Below, piece after piece: positions 37,438 to 47,073 of a stretch of 63,801 nt of DNA. The DNA comes from Candidatus Omnitrophota bacterium (GTDB lineage Bacteria > Hinthialibacterota > Hinthialibacteria > Hinthialibacterales > JAKPRU01). Positions within the stretch are counted from its first letter, which is position 1, and every line of letters begins with the position of its first letter. Below the pieces are notes generated by a model. That model worked only from the letters and a program-made list of their open reading frames with translations. It had not been told where the DNA came from and searched no databases. The translations under genes were made by a program, and so were the position numbers. The stretch lies in contig JAKQSI010000116.1 in NCBI GenBank assembly GCA_029570205.1, forward strand, positions 1 through 63,801, read 5' to 3'.

Positions 37438-38280
37438 TCAGGGGCGGGCGGGAGATGTCATTTTGAGATGCTGCCCCAAGTCCAGTGTGCGCATGAATGT
37501 ATCGTAGGCCAAGTCCCAATAACCGGCGTGATAATAGGCATTTCCCATGTAGATCAGAACGCCGAGATGATCCGGGTCATAACGGAGCGCCTCCTGGCAA
37601 TCCTGCAGGCAGGCGTCGAATTTTCCCAGGGAATAGAGAGTTTTTGCTCGCTGGTAATGTGCCTCAGCCCAGTCAGGAGCCTCCAGGATTGCTTTGTTCC
37701 AATGATTCAAAGCCGAGAGCCAGTCTTCCTGTTCCATCAGCGAAAGACCCTCCCAATAAATTGCCTCCAGTTCCGGTGTGCTGTCCTGGATCACCTCGGC
37801 AGAATCATTCAATACATCGGCTTCCCATTTGGGAACTTCCGCCATCAGCCCGATGCTCAACCGATGGAGAATCCCGTTTTGAGCATATTCCCTGACTTGG
37901 TGGTCACTGTCCCTCAGGGTATTCACCAGGAGCAGATATGGCCGTTCGCCCGGGATTTGCGACAAGACCAGAGCGGCTTTTCTGCGACGTTCCGGATTGG
38001 GGTCTTTCAGCCAGCGCTCCATGGGTTCGATGGCCCGCTGTCCCAATGTAACCATTCCGATCAGGCCCTGTTCCGATTGCATCGGATCCGACTGGTCCAG
38101 GCGGGCCAGCATTTCCCGGATATGGTAGCTGTTCCACAGCGGTTCCAAAGCGAGGAAAAGCGTTCCAATCGCCACGACAGGCAGGATGGCCAGTGCGGTC
38201 CACCACCGTTGGGGGACTTGGGGACCGGCGGGATACGGATTGCCGCCGGAAGGTGATGAAATTGCGGACTTTGGGATCAT
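37438..38280 (-). CDS. Membrane-anchored HEAT/TPR protein
   Basis: This 280-residue protein has one transmembrane helix (LAILPVVAIGTLFLALEPLW, residues about 30-49). HEAT-like repeats follow (EPMERWLKDPNPERRRKAAL, SDHQVREYAQNGIL), then three TPR units (ALNHWNKAILEAPDWAEAHY, ACLQDCQEALRYDPDHLGVL). It is likely a periplasm-facing protein-interaction scaffold. The partner is unknown. It is preceded 19 bp upstream by a small membrane protein gene. Confidence 0.75.
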   Translation of the reverse strand: MIPKSAISSPSGGNPYPAGPQVPQRWWTALAILPVVAIGTLFLALEPLWNSYHIREMLARLDQSDPMQSEQGLIGMVTLGQRAIEPMERWLKDPNPERRRKAALVLSQIPGERPYLLLVNTLRDSDHQVREYAQNGILHRLSIGLMAEVPKWEADVLNDSAEVIQDSTPELEAIYWEGLSLMEQEDWLSALNHWNKAILEAPDWAEAHYQRAKTLYSLGKFDACLQDCQEALRYDPDHLGVLIYMGNAYYHAGYWDLAYDTFMRTLDLGQHLKMTSPARP

Positions 38281-38299
38281 TTTGCCGTATAAATTGCTC

Positions 38300-38557
38300 T
38301 TATCGCCGACGCATCCAGTGCATTACACGACCAAGAGAATGACAGATGAATCCGCACAGAACCAGGAACAGAGCGATGTGCGGATTTGCTCCCGTAATCA
38401 GCCCCAGTGAACCGATCAGAACAATCACCATGCCCACCACTTGAGCGCCGGAACGATGATAAATCAGAATCAGAACACTCAATACCCAGAGAATAGCGCC
38501 GACCGCCATACGGACGGCCAAAGGGGTCTCTCCCAACAATCCACCTGTGACATTCAT
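38300..38557 (-). CDS. Small membrane protein
   Basis: This is an 85-residue protein with two or three hydrophobic helices (VGAILWVLSVLILIY, GMVIVLIGSLGLITG, IALFLVLCGFICHSLG) and a basic C-terminus (HWMRRR). I recognise no family. It is probably co-transcribed with the HEAT/TPR gene. Confidence 0.55.
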   Translation of the reverse strand: MNVTGGLLGETPLAVRMAVGAILWVLSVLILIYHRSGAQVVGMVIVLIGSLGLITGANPHIALFLVLCGFICHSLGRVMHWMRRR

Positions 38558-39036
38558 AACGCATCCGATCGAAATGGGGTAATGGAGTTCCGAGATTCCA
38601 AATTGAGTCGCACAAGGGTTTATATTATTTAATATAGTCAGAACGAATCGAATCGACCAGCGTGCGCATTGGGCAACACCTGTGGGGGAGAATGCTTTTA
38701 TCCTTGCCGTTATTGTAAACTATACTCAAATGGGCAGATTCAAAGGTGATAACGGATGGCAGGCGATCGGATTCCAAGATCGAGTGAATCCTCCGGCCGA
38801 CGTGAGGCGGGATGGACCGGGGTCGGTCCGTGAATTGCTATTATTTTGGACAGGCACAACCGCGTATGGACGGTTGTGTTGGCAACGTTTTTCTGATATG
38901 GAATGCTTAGTTCGGCATTCCGGACATTGAAGATAGGTGACTCAACCCGGCATAAGCAAAGGCAGTTTGGTTGAATGAAGGGTTGGGTTTTATATTGCGC
39001 CGATTTGGCGCACACGGGTATATGGACATGGCCACT
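38558..39036. other. Divergent regulatory region upstream of dnaJ
   Basis: This 479-bp region separates the small membrane protein (minus) from dnaJ (plus). It has an AT-rich patch near 38620-38640 and a perfect inverted repeat CACAACCG/CGGTTGTG at 38855-38878 with an 8-nt loop, about 160 bp before dnaJ. The repeat is not a CIRCE heat-shock element. It could be an operator. I see no gene here. Confidence 0.4.
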
Positions 39037-40185
39037 ATGACAGAGAAACGAGATTACTACGAGGTTCTTGGTATTTCCAGGAACGCGACAAATGACGAGA
39101 TCAAGAAAGCGTATCGGAAGCTGGCGCTGAAGTACCATCCGGACCGAAATCCCGGGGACAAGGACGCCGAAGAGAAGTTCAAAGAGGCGACCGAGGCATA
39201 CGAGGTGCTGGCCGACGAGCAGAAACGTCGGGCTTATGACCAGTTTGGTCATGCGGGTGTGGGGGCGACCGGACCGGGCGGGTATGAGTTTACCGGGCAG
39301 GCGTTCACGGATTTCAGCGATATTTTTGGTGATTTTGGTGATTTATTTGAGGGGCTTTTTGGAGGATTCGGGATGCGGGGTCGCCCGACGCGGTCGCGTG
39401 TGCGTCGGGGGGACGACCTGCGTTATGACCTGCAGATTACTCTCAAAGAGGCCTTCACCGGCGCGGAGAAACGAATCGATATTCCCAAGCAGGTGATTTG
39501 CGAGACGTGTGGCGGTGGGGGCTGTGCGCCGGGGTCCCAGCCACGGAGCTGTCCGCAATGCCGTGGGACGGGGCAAGTGACCATGTCCCAGGGATTTTTC
39601 AGCATATCGCGAACCTGTTCCCGATGTGGCGGGCGGGGAACATTCATTGAGACACCCTGTGTGGCCTGTCATGGATCGGGTCGGGTTCTGCAGCGTCAGA
39701 AGGTGACGGTTCGGATTCCGCCGGGAGCGGACACGGGATTGCGGCTCAAAATAGCCGGAGAAGGGGAGGCCGGTGTGGGCGGCGGGCCGCCGGGGGACCT
39801 GTATATTTTCCTGACAGTAACACCGCACCCGCTGTTTGTTCGGCAGGGGGATGATCTTGTTTGCGAAGTGCCGATTTCCATCACACAGGCGGCTCTCGGC
39901 ACGGAGCTGACCGTTCCCACAATGGATGGTCGAGCGAGGCTGAAAATCCCGGCGGGGACGCAGACCGGCAAGGTTTTCCGTCTTCGCGGCCATGGAATGC
40001 CGAACCTTCGCGGCTACGGGCAGGGAGACCAGCTGGTGCGTGTTGTGGTGGAAACACCGACGAAATTGAACGCCAAACAGAAACAGCTGCTTCAGGAATT
40101 TGCGAGGATCAGCGGCGAGGAAACTCACCCCCAAAGCGCGTCCTTTTTCGATAAGGTCAAAAGCGTTTTCGGCGGGGAGGGATGA
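39037..40185 (+). CDS. dnaJ: Chaperone protein DnaJ
   Basis: This 382-residue protein has a J domain with HPD ([10 protein letters not shown]), a Gly/Phe-rich linker and four zinc-finger CxxC repeats ([32 protein letters not shown]), then the client-binding C-terminal domains. It is a class I DnaJ that works with DnaK. The ATG at 39037 gives the standard N-terminus; ATGs at 39022 and 39028 are possible. No dnaK or grpE is next to it. Confidence 0.95.
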   Translation: MTEKRDYYEVLGISRNATNDEIKKAYRKLALKYHPDRNPGDKDAEEKFKEATEAYEVLADEQKRRAYDQFGHAGVGATGPGGYEFTGQAFTDFSDIFGDFGDLFEGLFGGFGMRGRPTRSRVRRGDDLRYDLQITLKEAFTGAEKRIDIPKQVICETCGGGGCAPGSQPRSCPQCRGTGQVTMSQGFFSISRTCSRCGGRGTFIETPCVACHGSGRVLQRQKVTVRIPPGADTGLRLKIAGEGEAGVGGGPPGDLYIFLTVTPHPLFVRQGDDLVCEVPISITQAALGTELTVPTMDGRARLKIPAGTQTGKVFRLRGHGMPNLRGYGQGDQLVRVVVETPTKLNAKQKQLLQEFARISGEETHPQSASFFDKVKSVFGGEG

Positions 40186-40225
40186 ACAACGCGTGTGTTG
40201 AACCTCCTGTGCATCCCTCCGACGC

Positions 40226-40271
40226 ATTGGGGGAGAGAAGAGCCGTTCTCGCCCCGATATTGGGGGAGAGA
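40226..40271. repeat. Pair of ATTGGGGGAGAGA direct repeats
   Basis: The 13-bp sequence ATTGGGGGAGAGA occurs at 40226-40238 and again at 40259-40271, 33 bp apart, in the gap between dnaJ and the decayed fragment. Confidence 0.55.
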
Positions 40272-40273
40272 GG

Positions 40274-40705
40274 TTACTTCTGTGATTCGCCGGCTTCCCG
40301 CTTCTCAATCAACCTGAAATGGCGTTTTGCGATATGTCTGCCGGTGTCGGTCTGCGTCTCGATTGTTACGTTCAAGTGTCGTTCGGGCGGCAGGGCGAAA
40401 CTCCAGACATCCAGGGCCGGGGGCAGGGCAATCGGAAGGCCGTTGACGGTCACAGTCACGGTCACGGTTCCGCTGTAATGTCCGGAGAGAGCATCTTCTG
40501 GGGGGATTTGCACGGTGATCCGGAAAAACGCGACTTGATTGGCCGCCAGGGGCAACGGTGTGTCCGGCAACAGGGGGTCGGGAATCCGAGCGGGGGCAAT
40601 GAACGCCAGTTCCTCCTGGGGAGTGTTTCGTGTATTGACGAGTGAGAATCCTGCGCGTCCGAGGAGAAGGAAAGAACACAGACTAGAGTCGGACAGCCGC
40701 GTGGC
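40274..40705 (-). pseudogene. Fragment of a DUF4091/GH123-like glycosidase
   Basis: An open frame of 143 codons has no ATG or GTG start (only TTG at 40570). It contains GHYSGTVTVTVTVNGLPIAL and ALDVWSFALPPERHLN, which resemble the beta-sandwich that precedes the catalytic barrel in DUF4091/GH123-type proteins (usual form: GxYxGxITV then VWDFxLP). Both the N-terminus and the whole catalytic part are missing. It sits beside an AT-rich frameshifted gene, so the locus looks rearranged. The family assignment is tentative. Confidence 0.45.
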
Positions 40706-40743
40706 TCAGGAGGAACTTACAAACAACTCGGAGAGTGTGCCTG

Positions 40744-41807
40744 ATGGACCTTATTAGTAAATACTCTTGTCGAAACATGGTTTGTTTTGTTTTGGTATCG
40801 ATCTTTGCTTTACTGTTGGCATATCAGAGCACGGCATACCAAGTGAATCGTTTGACAGTAGAACAAATTGAAAAGAAAGAGATACCAAAGTACCGAGCCT
40901 ATGCCGAAAAGATTCATAATCGTTCTATCGACGATATTTTTGCATTTCGTATTTTTTCCTTTTTATGTATAGAAGCCCTTGAGAATCTGACATCGTGGAC
41001 TCCGGTAGAGATACATGTGCGAGCGGTGATGGTCCCGCGTTTTTTGTGTTTTTTGTCGCTGTTTTATTTGTTTCGGGTTTGGAACAACAACGGTATGTAC
41101 ATGTCGGTTACAGAGAGCGCGTTAGGCGTACTTTACACCTATTACGCAACCAATGTCTCTTTTCACAATGAAGACCTGAATCATTATGAGCAGTTGTATT
41201 TCCTTTTTTTTATCATTTTTCTGTCAGCGGTCATTTGCAAAAAGGATAAATATTTATTTCCTCTAATAATCCTTGCTTCCTTTAATAAGGAAACGTCTGT
41301 ATTAATGCCGTTGATCTATATCTCGGAAAATATCCGGGCGGCAAATAACATACGATCTTTTTTGCGCATAAACAGGTCGGTCTTTGTCATGTTCTCCGCC
41401 TTGGTCTCGTGTTCTCTACTTATGGTGTTATCGATTCGATTATTTTATTCGGCAAATGGGGGGGGGTATCGGTTATGGTCACTGAGTCCCACAGATATCA
41501 GTGGTTGTACGTATTCTTTATTAATTGCAGGAATCCTTCTGTTTACTGGAATTGCTTTTGTTTCTTCGGCGTTTTGTCGGTATTGCCCTTCTTGTTCTGG
41601 AAAGAACAGCCCGTGATTTTGCGTCGAATGACGTATACATACATTTCAATTCATTTTGTTATTCATTTATTTGTGGCACGTATCGACGAAGTGCGACTAT
41701 TTTTTTCATACATCCCTATTCTAATTCCGCTTTCGATTAATTCTTTGCACCTGATGTGTAAAAAGTCCGAATGCGCAGCACGTCTGCCTTCCGAAAAGGT
41801 GGGGTAA
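40744..41807 (+). pseudogene. Frameshifted polytopic membrane protein, AT-rich
   Basis: An ATG at 40744 with GGAGAG 8 nt upstream opens a membrane protein with many hydrophobic helices and a Lys/Ile/Phe-rich composition quite unlike its neighbours. The first frame stops at 41616, but a second frame continues the same style to 41807. Adding one T to the TTTT run at 41556-41559 would join them, giving GIAFCFFGVLSVLPFLFW, a clean membrane helix, and about 355 residues in total. It resembles polysaccharide-export or glycosyltransferase-type membrane proteins only in general layout. Low GC suggests recent transfer. Confidence 0.65.
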
Positions 41808-41934
41808 AGAGACATCAGTCGTGCCCGAACGACCCGCTTGGCGCCTATTGACCAATCGGGCGGGACCTGCAAGGATTTCAGCGGAATTTGCCTGAGACGG
41901 GCTGTTTCAATTTCAGTAAGCAAAGAGACTTATC

Positions 41935-44900
41935 ATGTTCGGCCAAAGACGATCCGACTTTCACACCGGCTTTCTGTTTGCGATGTTCACGGCGCTTGCG
42001 GTTTTTGCGGGACCGATTTACTCCAATGCGCAGACGCTGCATCTCGGTTTCGAGAGCGAGAAGGAGCTTCTGTCGGACTTTGTTTCCCAGTCCAAGGCTT
42101 ATCTTCCGAAGGGCCGGGACGGTTTGGCGGAGCGCAAATTGTCCATTGAAGACGGGCGGTTCGGGAAGTGCCTTCACATTCAGGACGGCCGGCCGATCTG
42201 CGAGGGGACGTGGAACGAGTCCGGACTGGACTGCGACCTGATTGTGGCGGTGATGTGGGGCGAATGGCACAAGAAACCGCATTTCTGGGGCACGGGAGCC
42301 TTTCACGGCGACTGCGGGACTGTCGCGTTCTGGGTGAAAACGGAGAATCTGAATCCGGGAGTTGTCTTTATGCAGGGCAATATCGCCTGGGGACGTATGG
42401 AGCGGGATTTGTTCAACATCGAGGTGGACCAGGAGGGCCGTCTGAGCGCATTCATCCGGGATGTGCAATATAAATATCATCATGTCACGGCGGAGAGACC
42501 CACATGGAAGAACGGCGAATGGCAGCATATTGCGGTGACCTACGACCGGGCTTACGGGATGAAGATATTCCACAACGGTCGGATTGTCGGATCGAATTGG
42601 GGGCGGGATGCCTGGTGGCAGACAGCCTATCCGGGATTGTTCAGTCCGTTCCTGCCGGAATCCTGGTATGACGAAATATTTCTTTTTGATTATCCTTTAA
42701 CCGATGAAGAGGTCGGAACGCTTTACAGTCAGAACACAACCAAGAATGCCCCGGCGTGTATTCTGCCTGATGAGGATGCACAGAACCGTCTTCTGGCGGC
42801 TTACGGTGACTTGGGGGAGATGGACATTCCTGTTTTGAATGCCGAAAGGCAGGAGTTGTGTCTCAGGCAAATTGAGGTGCGGGATTGCCACGACCAGCGG
42901 ATGCCCGTCTGGTGGGTGTTTGACGGGCGATACGAACTGGCCTGGCCGCATCCGTACCGATTGTTCACATTCATTCTCGGGGATGTTGATTATCATGGAA
43001 CTAAAATTGATATCGATCTCCACAAAGGGGAGGTTCCCAATTTTGTTTCATTTGAAGGGATCCTGGAGGGACTGAAGCTGCTTTCGGGCAAACCGGAATT
43101 GTTCTCCGAAAACCGGCCGATTGTGGATCTCGGATCTTATGATCGATTTTTCTATTCTGCGAAAGTGGACCTGAAAGGCGTGACCGCGCTGCGTGTACCG
43201 CTGGTGAAAGAATACGGTTCTCCGCCGGATTTGCAGGGAAGCGCGCATCTCCCGTTATCCGGCTCCATCCGGATTCACGAAATCCAGTTATGGAATGCGA
43301 AGACAGATGACCTCGAACCGGCGGAAGGGATACCTTATTATTTGCGCTCTGCGACGGATGTATCGGAATTGGGGCGGTATGGTTCGGCGTTGAGAAAAAT
43401 CTATGGGGGTGGGAACCGGACAGCATTTGTCGGGGAGCCGCATCTTCCGAAACAAGACGTGGCGGGGATTTCGCCGCTCGCGGCGTTTCATCTGTTCAGT
43501 TCCGGGATGCTGCCGGACACGCCGGTGGACAGGGTTGCGGTTCGGCTTGCGATTTCTCCCACGGAGGAAACCGATTTTTTATGGATCAAATTGCGTGACC
43601 CCGGTAATCCCTCGCGGATATGGGCACAGACCTGCATTCGAGTTGAATTTACTGAGGCGGAAAAACCGCAGCTGGTTTCTGTGGAATTAGACATTGTGGA
43701 TCTGATGCTGGCCTGTGAGGATCGGCTCTGGGTAGCGGTAACATCGGCGCACGGCGGCGAATTGCTGCTTGGGGATCCGGCGAAGCCCACAGCGCTGTTC
43801 CTGGTTCCCTCCGATGATCTGAACGCATCTCTTGCATCCTATACCCGGCATGAACTGCACCCGGCGCGGATGCAATACATGAAAGAATACAACTACAAGC
43901 CGTGGCGGTTTACGGGGGAGGAAGTCACTCTCCAGCAATGGAGCCATTTCGGGGGGCCGTATGATATGGCCTACCCGCCGATGGCTGTGCTGCGCCACAA
44001 TCCCTCGGACCGACCGGCGAATATCTATTACACGTTGACGATGAAACGGGATCGGTCACAGGCGGTCTCGGTCGATACGATTCGAACCCCCAGGCGTATT
44101 GAAACGCCCGACAATGCCCCGGCGTGGGCGATTTGGGAACGGGAACTCTACCGGGTGAACCGGAAGGCGGCCCACTGGATTGCGAATTGGCAGCAATCGG
44201 ATGGGATGTTCTGGGGAGGACCGAACGATGACACCTTCATTCCGTTGGGGTATGCCGAAATGCCGCTGATGGGGGATGAATTGACCCGAAAGTCCTGGCT
44301 GCGTTTTTACGAAGGGCTGGAGGAAAAGGGGATTTTCGCGGACGGGTATTGCGACATCTGGCCCATCGATCCGCTGCATATCACCGATTTCATTACAAGT
44401 CGGGGCCTGATGGTTGCGTTCGACTTGGGCGGGCCGAAGGTTTTTGAGAGAGAACTGCGCACAACAGAACGATATACGGAGCGGGTCAATGCAACGAATC
44501 GGCGGCTTGCGGGTCAAAATCTACCTTTGTTGACGGGGGAGGATAAGGATCACGAGCGGAAGGATGTTACATTAGTCGAGTGCATGGAGGCGGAAATTCT
44601 CGATTATTCCCGTACCTTTATTCAATGGTATTGGGGGCAGACTGAGATGCCGCCGGTCCATGAGATCCAGGACCGACAATCCGCGGCTCGGCGAATGATG
44701 GAACTTGCACAAACCTGGGATGACAATGCGTTGTTCGGCTATACGGAGGCGCTGATCCATACGGATACCCAGACCGGAGTCGGGCGCGACGAATTGATCC
44801 GGGCGGCTCTGGGCGGGAGACTTCAGGGAAGGATCGAACCGCATCCGCATTCGATTGCAGTCAGTTGGGAAGGAAACGAAAACCCGGACCTGGCCCGATT

Positions 44901-45483
44901 GGTTTCCTATGCCGATGAAAAAACGTTGAAAGTGAATCTGTACAATTTCTCTACAGAGCCGACTAAGATCACCATGCGGGTATGGCGACTGGAAAAGGGG
45001 CAATACGAACTTGTTATGGGGCCGGATCGGAAAGATGATGGGACCATCGACGGCAAGGAAACCTGGAAGCGAACCGGGGTTCTTCGTCGTTTCTCTACCG
45101 TGCCGCTGGAGATTCCGCCTCAAAAGAATATGGCGCTCTGCGTAACACAGGTCGAATCTCTACCCGAAGAGAACGCCCTGCCGGACCTGGCGATCGGGAA
45201 GGAAGATTTGCGAGCGGTGGGCGGAGATACGCTGGAGGCCGTCGTACACAATATCGGGGCCGCACCGGCAGAGAATGTGCAGGTAGAGGTTATTCGCCCG
45301 AACGGAAAAGCGGTGGCGTCCCAAACGATAGCGGAACTCGGCGCTCCGTCCGCTGACTTTGCTGCCCGCAGAATAACGGTTTCGTTTCCGGGTCTGAAAT
45401 CCCCGGAGAAGCTGGGGATTCGGATCGATCCGAGAAATGAAATAGAGGAGATTTTTGAGGAGAATAACGAATTGTTGCCGTGA
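41935..45483 (+). CDS. Large secreted LamG/CARDB-domain protein
   Basis: This is an 1182-residue protein with a signal peptide ending near YSNAQ. Residues about 110-260 fit a LamG/concanavalin-like sandwich (GTVAFWVKTENL, GEWQHIAVTYDRAYGMKIFHNG). The middle (about 740-970: AAHWIANWQQSDGMFWGGPN, YCDIWPIDP) looks like an alpha/alpha-barrel region as in glycosidases or polysaccharide lyases. The C-terminal ~100 residues are a CARDB-type adhesion domain (NIGAAPAENVQVEVI, DPRNEIEEIFEENNELLP). It is probably an extracellular carbohydrate-active protein. AAAGAG precedes the ATG. Confidence 0.72.
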   Translation: MFGQRRSDFHTGFLFAMFTALAVFAGPIYSNAQTLHLGFESEKELLSDFVSQSKAYLPKGRDGLAERKLSIEDGRFGKCLHIQDGRPICEGTWNESGLDCDLIVAVMWGEWHKKPHFWGTGAFHGDCGTVAFWVKTENLNPGVVFMQGNIAWGRMERDLFNIEVDQEGRLSAFIRDVQYKYHHVTAERPTWKNGEWQHIAVTYDRAYGMKIFHNGRIVGSNWGRDAWWQTAYPGLFSPFLPESWYDEIFLFDYPLTDEEVGTLYSQNTTKNAPACILPDEDAQNRLLAAYGDLGEMDIPVLNAERQELCLRQIEVRDCHDQRMPVWWVFDGRYELAWPHPYRLFTFILGDVDYHGTKIDIDLHKGEVPNFVSFEGILEGLKLLSGKPELFSENRPIVDLGSYDRFFYSAKVDLKGVTALRVPLVKEYGSPPDLQGSAHLPLSGSIRIHEIQLWNAKTDDLEPAEGIPYYLRSATDVSELGRYGSALRKIYGGGNRTAFVGEPHLPKQDVAGISPLAAFHLFSSGMLPDTPVDRVAVRLAISPTEETDFLWIKLRDPGNPSRIWAQTCIRVEFTEAEKPQLVSVELDIVDLMLACEDRLWVAVTSAHGGELLLGDPAKPTALFLVPSDDLNASLASYTRHELHPARMQYMKEYNYKPWRFTGEEVTLQQWSHFGGPYDMAYPPMAVLRHNPSDRPANIYYTLTMKRDRSQAVSVDTIRTPRRIETPDNAPAWAIWERELYRVNRKAAHWIANWQQSDGMFWGGPNDDTFIPLGYAEMPLMGDELTRKSWLRFYEGLEEKGIFADGYCDIWPIDPLHITDFITSRGLMVAFDLGGPKVFERELRTTERYTERVNATNRRLAGQNLPLLTGEDKDHERKDVTLVECMEAEILDYSRTFIQWYWGQTEMPPVHEIQDRQSAARRMMELAQTWDDNALFGYTEALIHTDTQTGVGRDELIRAALGGRLQGRIEPHPHSIAVSWEGNENPDLARLVSYADEKTLKVNLYNFSTEPTKITMRVWRLEKGQYELVMGPDRKDDGTIDGKETWKRTGVLRRFSTVPLEIPPQKNMALCVTQVESLPEENALPDLAIGKEDLRAVGGDTLEAVVHNIGAAPAENVQVEVIRPNGKAVASQTIAELGAPSADFAARRITVSFPGLKSPEKLGIRIDPRNEIEEIFEENNELLP

Positions 45484-45571
45484 CGGCATTTTTGGGCATA
45501 TCTATTTCGTGGAAAGGGGCAATCTCCCGTGGTTGCCCCAGAATCGCGCATGAGCCGAAACACCTGCTGTC

Positions 45572-45608
45572 CCCCTCACCCCAACCGTCTCCCGGAGGGA
45601 GAGGAAGC
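45572..45608. repeat. CCCTCACCCC...CTCCCGGAGGGAG repeat
   Basis: The unit CCCCTCACCCCAACCGTC-TCCCGGAGGGAGAGG has a palindromic core (TCTCCCGGAGGGAGA). I know this as a very common short repeat in many environmental genomes. It lies 24 bp before the next hairpin repeat. Confidence 0.65.
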
Positions 45609-45630
45609 ACCTGTGCGGAAGAAGAGGAAA

Positions 45631-45659
45631 CGTCATTCCGGCGGAAGCCGGAATCCAGG
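45631..45659. repeat. REP-like hairpin ATTCCGGC-GGAA-GCCGGAAT
   Basis: A perfect 8-bp stem closed by a GGAA (GNRA-type) tetraloop, within GTCATTCCGGCGGAAGCC-GGAATCCAGG. Copies in the other orientation lie at 62912-62940 and 63774-63801, and a variant at 63633-63681. Confidence 0.75.
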
Positions 45660-45671
45660 CTCTCACAACAG

Positions 45672-46745
45672 TCATTCCCCAATCTCTACCGGATTTCCTG
45701 TTCGGATACTTTCGTGGGCGGCACAGGCAATTTGGGTGATTGCGAGGGCTTCTTTACCGGATGGGTATAATCCCTCCAACTCCGCCATTGTTCCGCCTTT
45801 CTGTAAAAATAGAAGATTCTCTGCAAAATCGGCTATCGAGGAATAGAAATATCCTCGGAAGCGAAGGCGGTTGTGTTTGTCCCGTTCGCGGTATCTGATT
45901 CCGAGGTTCCAGGTCTTTGTCCGGTCGTTTTTCAGGCAGCCGCGTGCGCCGCGATACTGCGAATCGCATTCAAAAATCCCTTCTGTGCCTACCAGTTTTA
46001 CTCCCTGGTGGACAACGGCCTCATATTGATCCGGCAAGATCCAGGCATTATGAAAGGCGATATTCGCGCCGTTGGAAAACTGTACTTGCGCCTGGATAGA
46101 ATCATAGGTATCGATTCCCATGGACAGGAGTTTCTTTTTGCAGCCGGTTGCGAAGACCCGGACCGGGTCCGGATTGTTCATGATCCAGCGCACCAGGTCA
46201 TAAATATGGACGCCCAGGAACCAGGCGGGGGAGCTGTCTTTGGACCAGGATTTGAGCATATCGGCGGCGACCCAGAGCTGGTCCTCCATCCAGGCATACC
46301 CGTACTCGATCTCGCCGAATGTCCCTTCGAGAAAACACTCGCGCATTTCGATATGGTAGGGGTCGAATCGTTTGTGGAAATCGACCTCCAGCAGAACTCC
46401 CTTTTCCTCGGCCTCGGCGATCAGCCGTTTACAGCCCTGCACGGTGATATCGAGCGGCTTCTCCACAAAGCAATGGATTCCACGGTTCAGAACGGCCATC
46501 GCGACATCGTGATGCAGATGATCCGGCGTGGCGACCGTGACGCCGTCCGGCTGTTCTTTGTCGAGCATTTCCCGATAGTCGGCATAAACCGGGATATTGA
46601 ACTGATTCCTGCGTTTTTCGCGCAGATCATCCCTGACCTCCGCCAACGCAGCGAGCTGAATCTGACCGCTTTCTTCAAGGTCTTTGAAAACCGTCAAATG
46701 ACTTTCACCATACGTTCCGCCGCCGACAACACCGATGCGAATCAT
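45672..46745 (-). CDS. Gfo/Idh/MocA-family oxidoreductase
   Basis: This 357-residue protein has a complete dinucleotide motif (IGVVGGGTYGESHL), the EKP motif (CFVEKPLDITVQG) and a C-terminal beta-sheet substrate domain. It is a better-conserved family member than the homologue at 3572. It probably oxidises or reduces a sugar. The ATG at 46745 follows AGGAG. It diverges from pelA, whose product releases galacturonate oligomers, so a uronate or related sugar is a reasonable guess. Confidence 0.87.
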   Translation of the reverse strand: MIRIGVVGGGTYGESHLTVFKDLEESGQIQLAALAEVRDDLREKRRNQFNIPVYADYREMLDKEQPDGVTVATPDHLHHDVAMAVLNRGIHCFVEKPLDITVQGCKRLIAEAEEKGVLLEVDFHKRFDPYHIEMRECFLEGTFGEIEYGYAWMEDQLWVAADMLKSWSKDSSPAWFLGVHIYDLVRWIMNNPDPVRVFATGCKKKLLSMGIDTYDSIQAQVQFSNGANIAFHNAWILPDQYEAVVHQGVKLVGTEGIFECDSQYRGARGCLKNDRTKTWNLGIRYRERDKHNRLRFRGYFYSSIADFAENLLFLQKGGTMAELEGLYPSGKEALAITQIACAAHESIRTGNPVEIGE

Positions 46746-47073
46746 TGTCTCTATTCTCCTGCGCAAAAATGTTTTGAAATAGACCCATCTCGCTTCGGAG
46801 CGGGTCGGGGTAATGGAGTTCTTTTCACCATAGCACGCTCAAGAATCCTCTTCCAGATTCTTGGACCGACACGGCAGGAGACCACTCGCCATACAGGAGA
46901 TATCGCCGTATGGTATGTTCCATGTGGTGCAGACAAAGGGCGTCAATACAATGGGACACAAGGGGATTGTCAACAAGGTAGCGATGTCGTGCAGAGCCTT
47001 GCCGGAGGTACAGATAATGAATGTCTATTTCGGCAGTCAAATCGAAGAAAAGACCGTTGCGAGGAATAAGCCT
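46746..47073. other. Divergent region between oxidoreductase and pelA with inverted repeat
   Basis: A perfect inverted repeat CAAGAATC-N8-GATTCTTG spans 46840-46863, and CCATAC/GTATGG arms flank about 46892-46916. Either could bind a regulator of the divergent genes. In-frame codons upstream of pelA (from 46861) lack family similarity and are not taken as coding. Confidence 0.4.

Noticed and set aside
38855-38878. CIRCE heat-shock operator upstream of dnaJ
   Set aside because: The inverted repeat is CACAACCG/CGGTTGTG with an 8-nt loop, not TTAGCACTC-N9-GAGTGCTAA.
46861-47073. 71-residue N-terminal extension of PelA
   Set aside because: It would bury a normal signal peptide, and it covers an inverted repeat in the divergent promoter region; the ATG at 47074 has GAGGA upstream.
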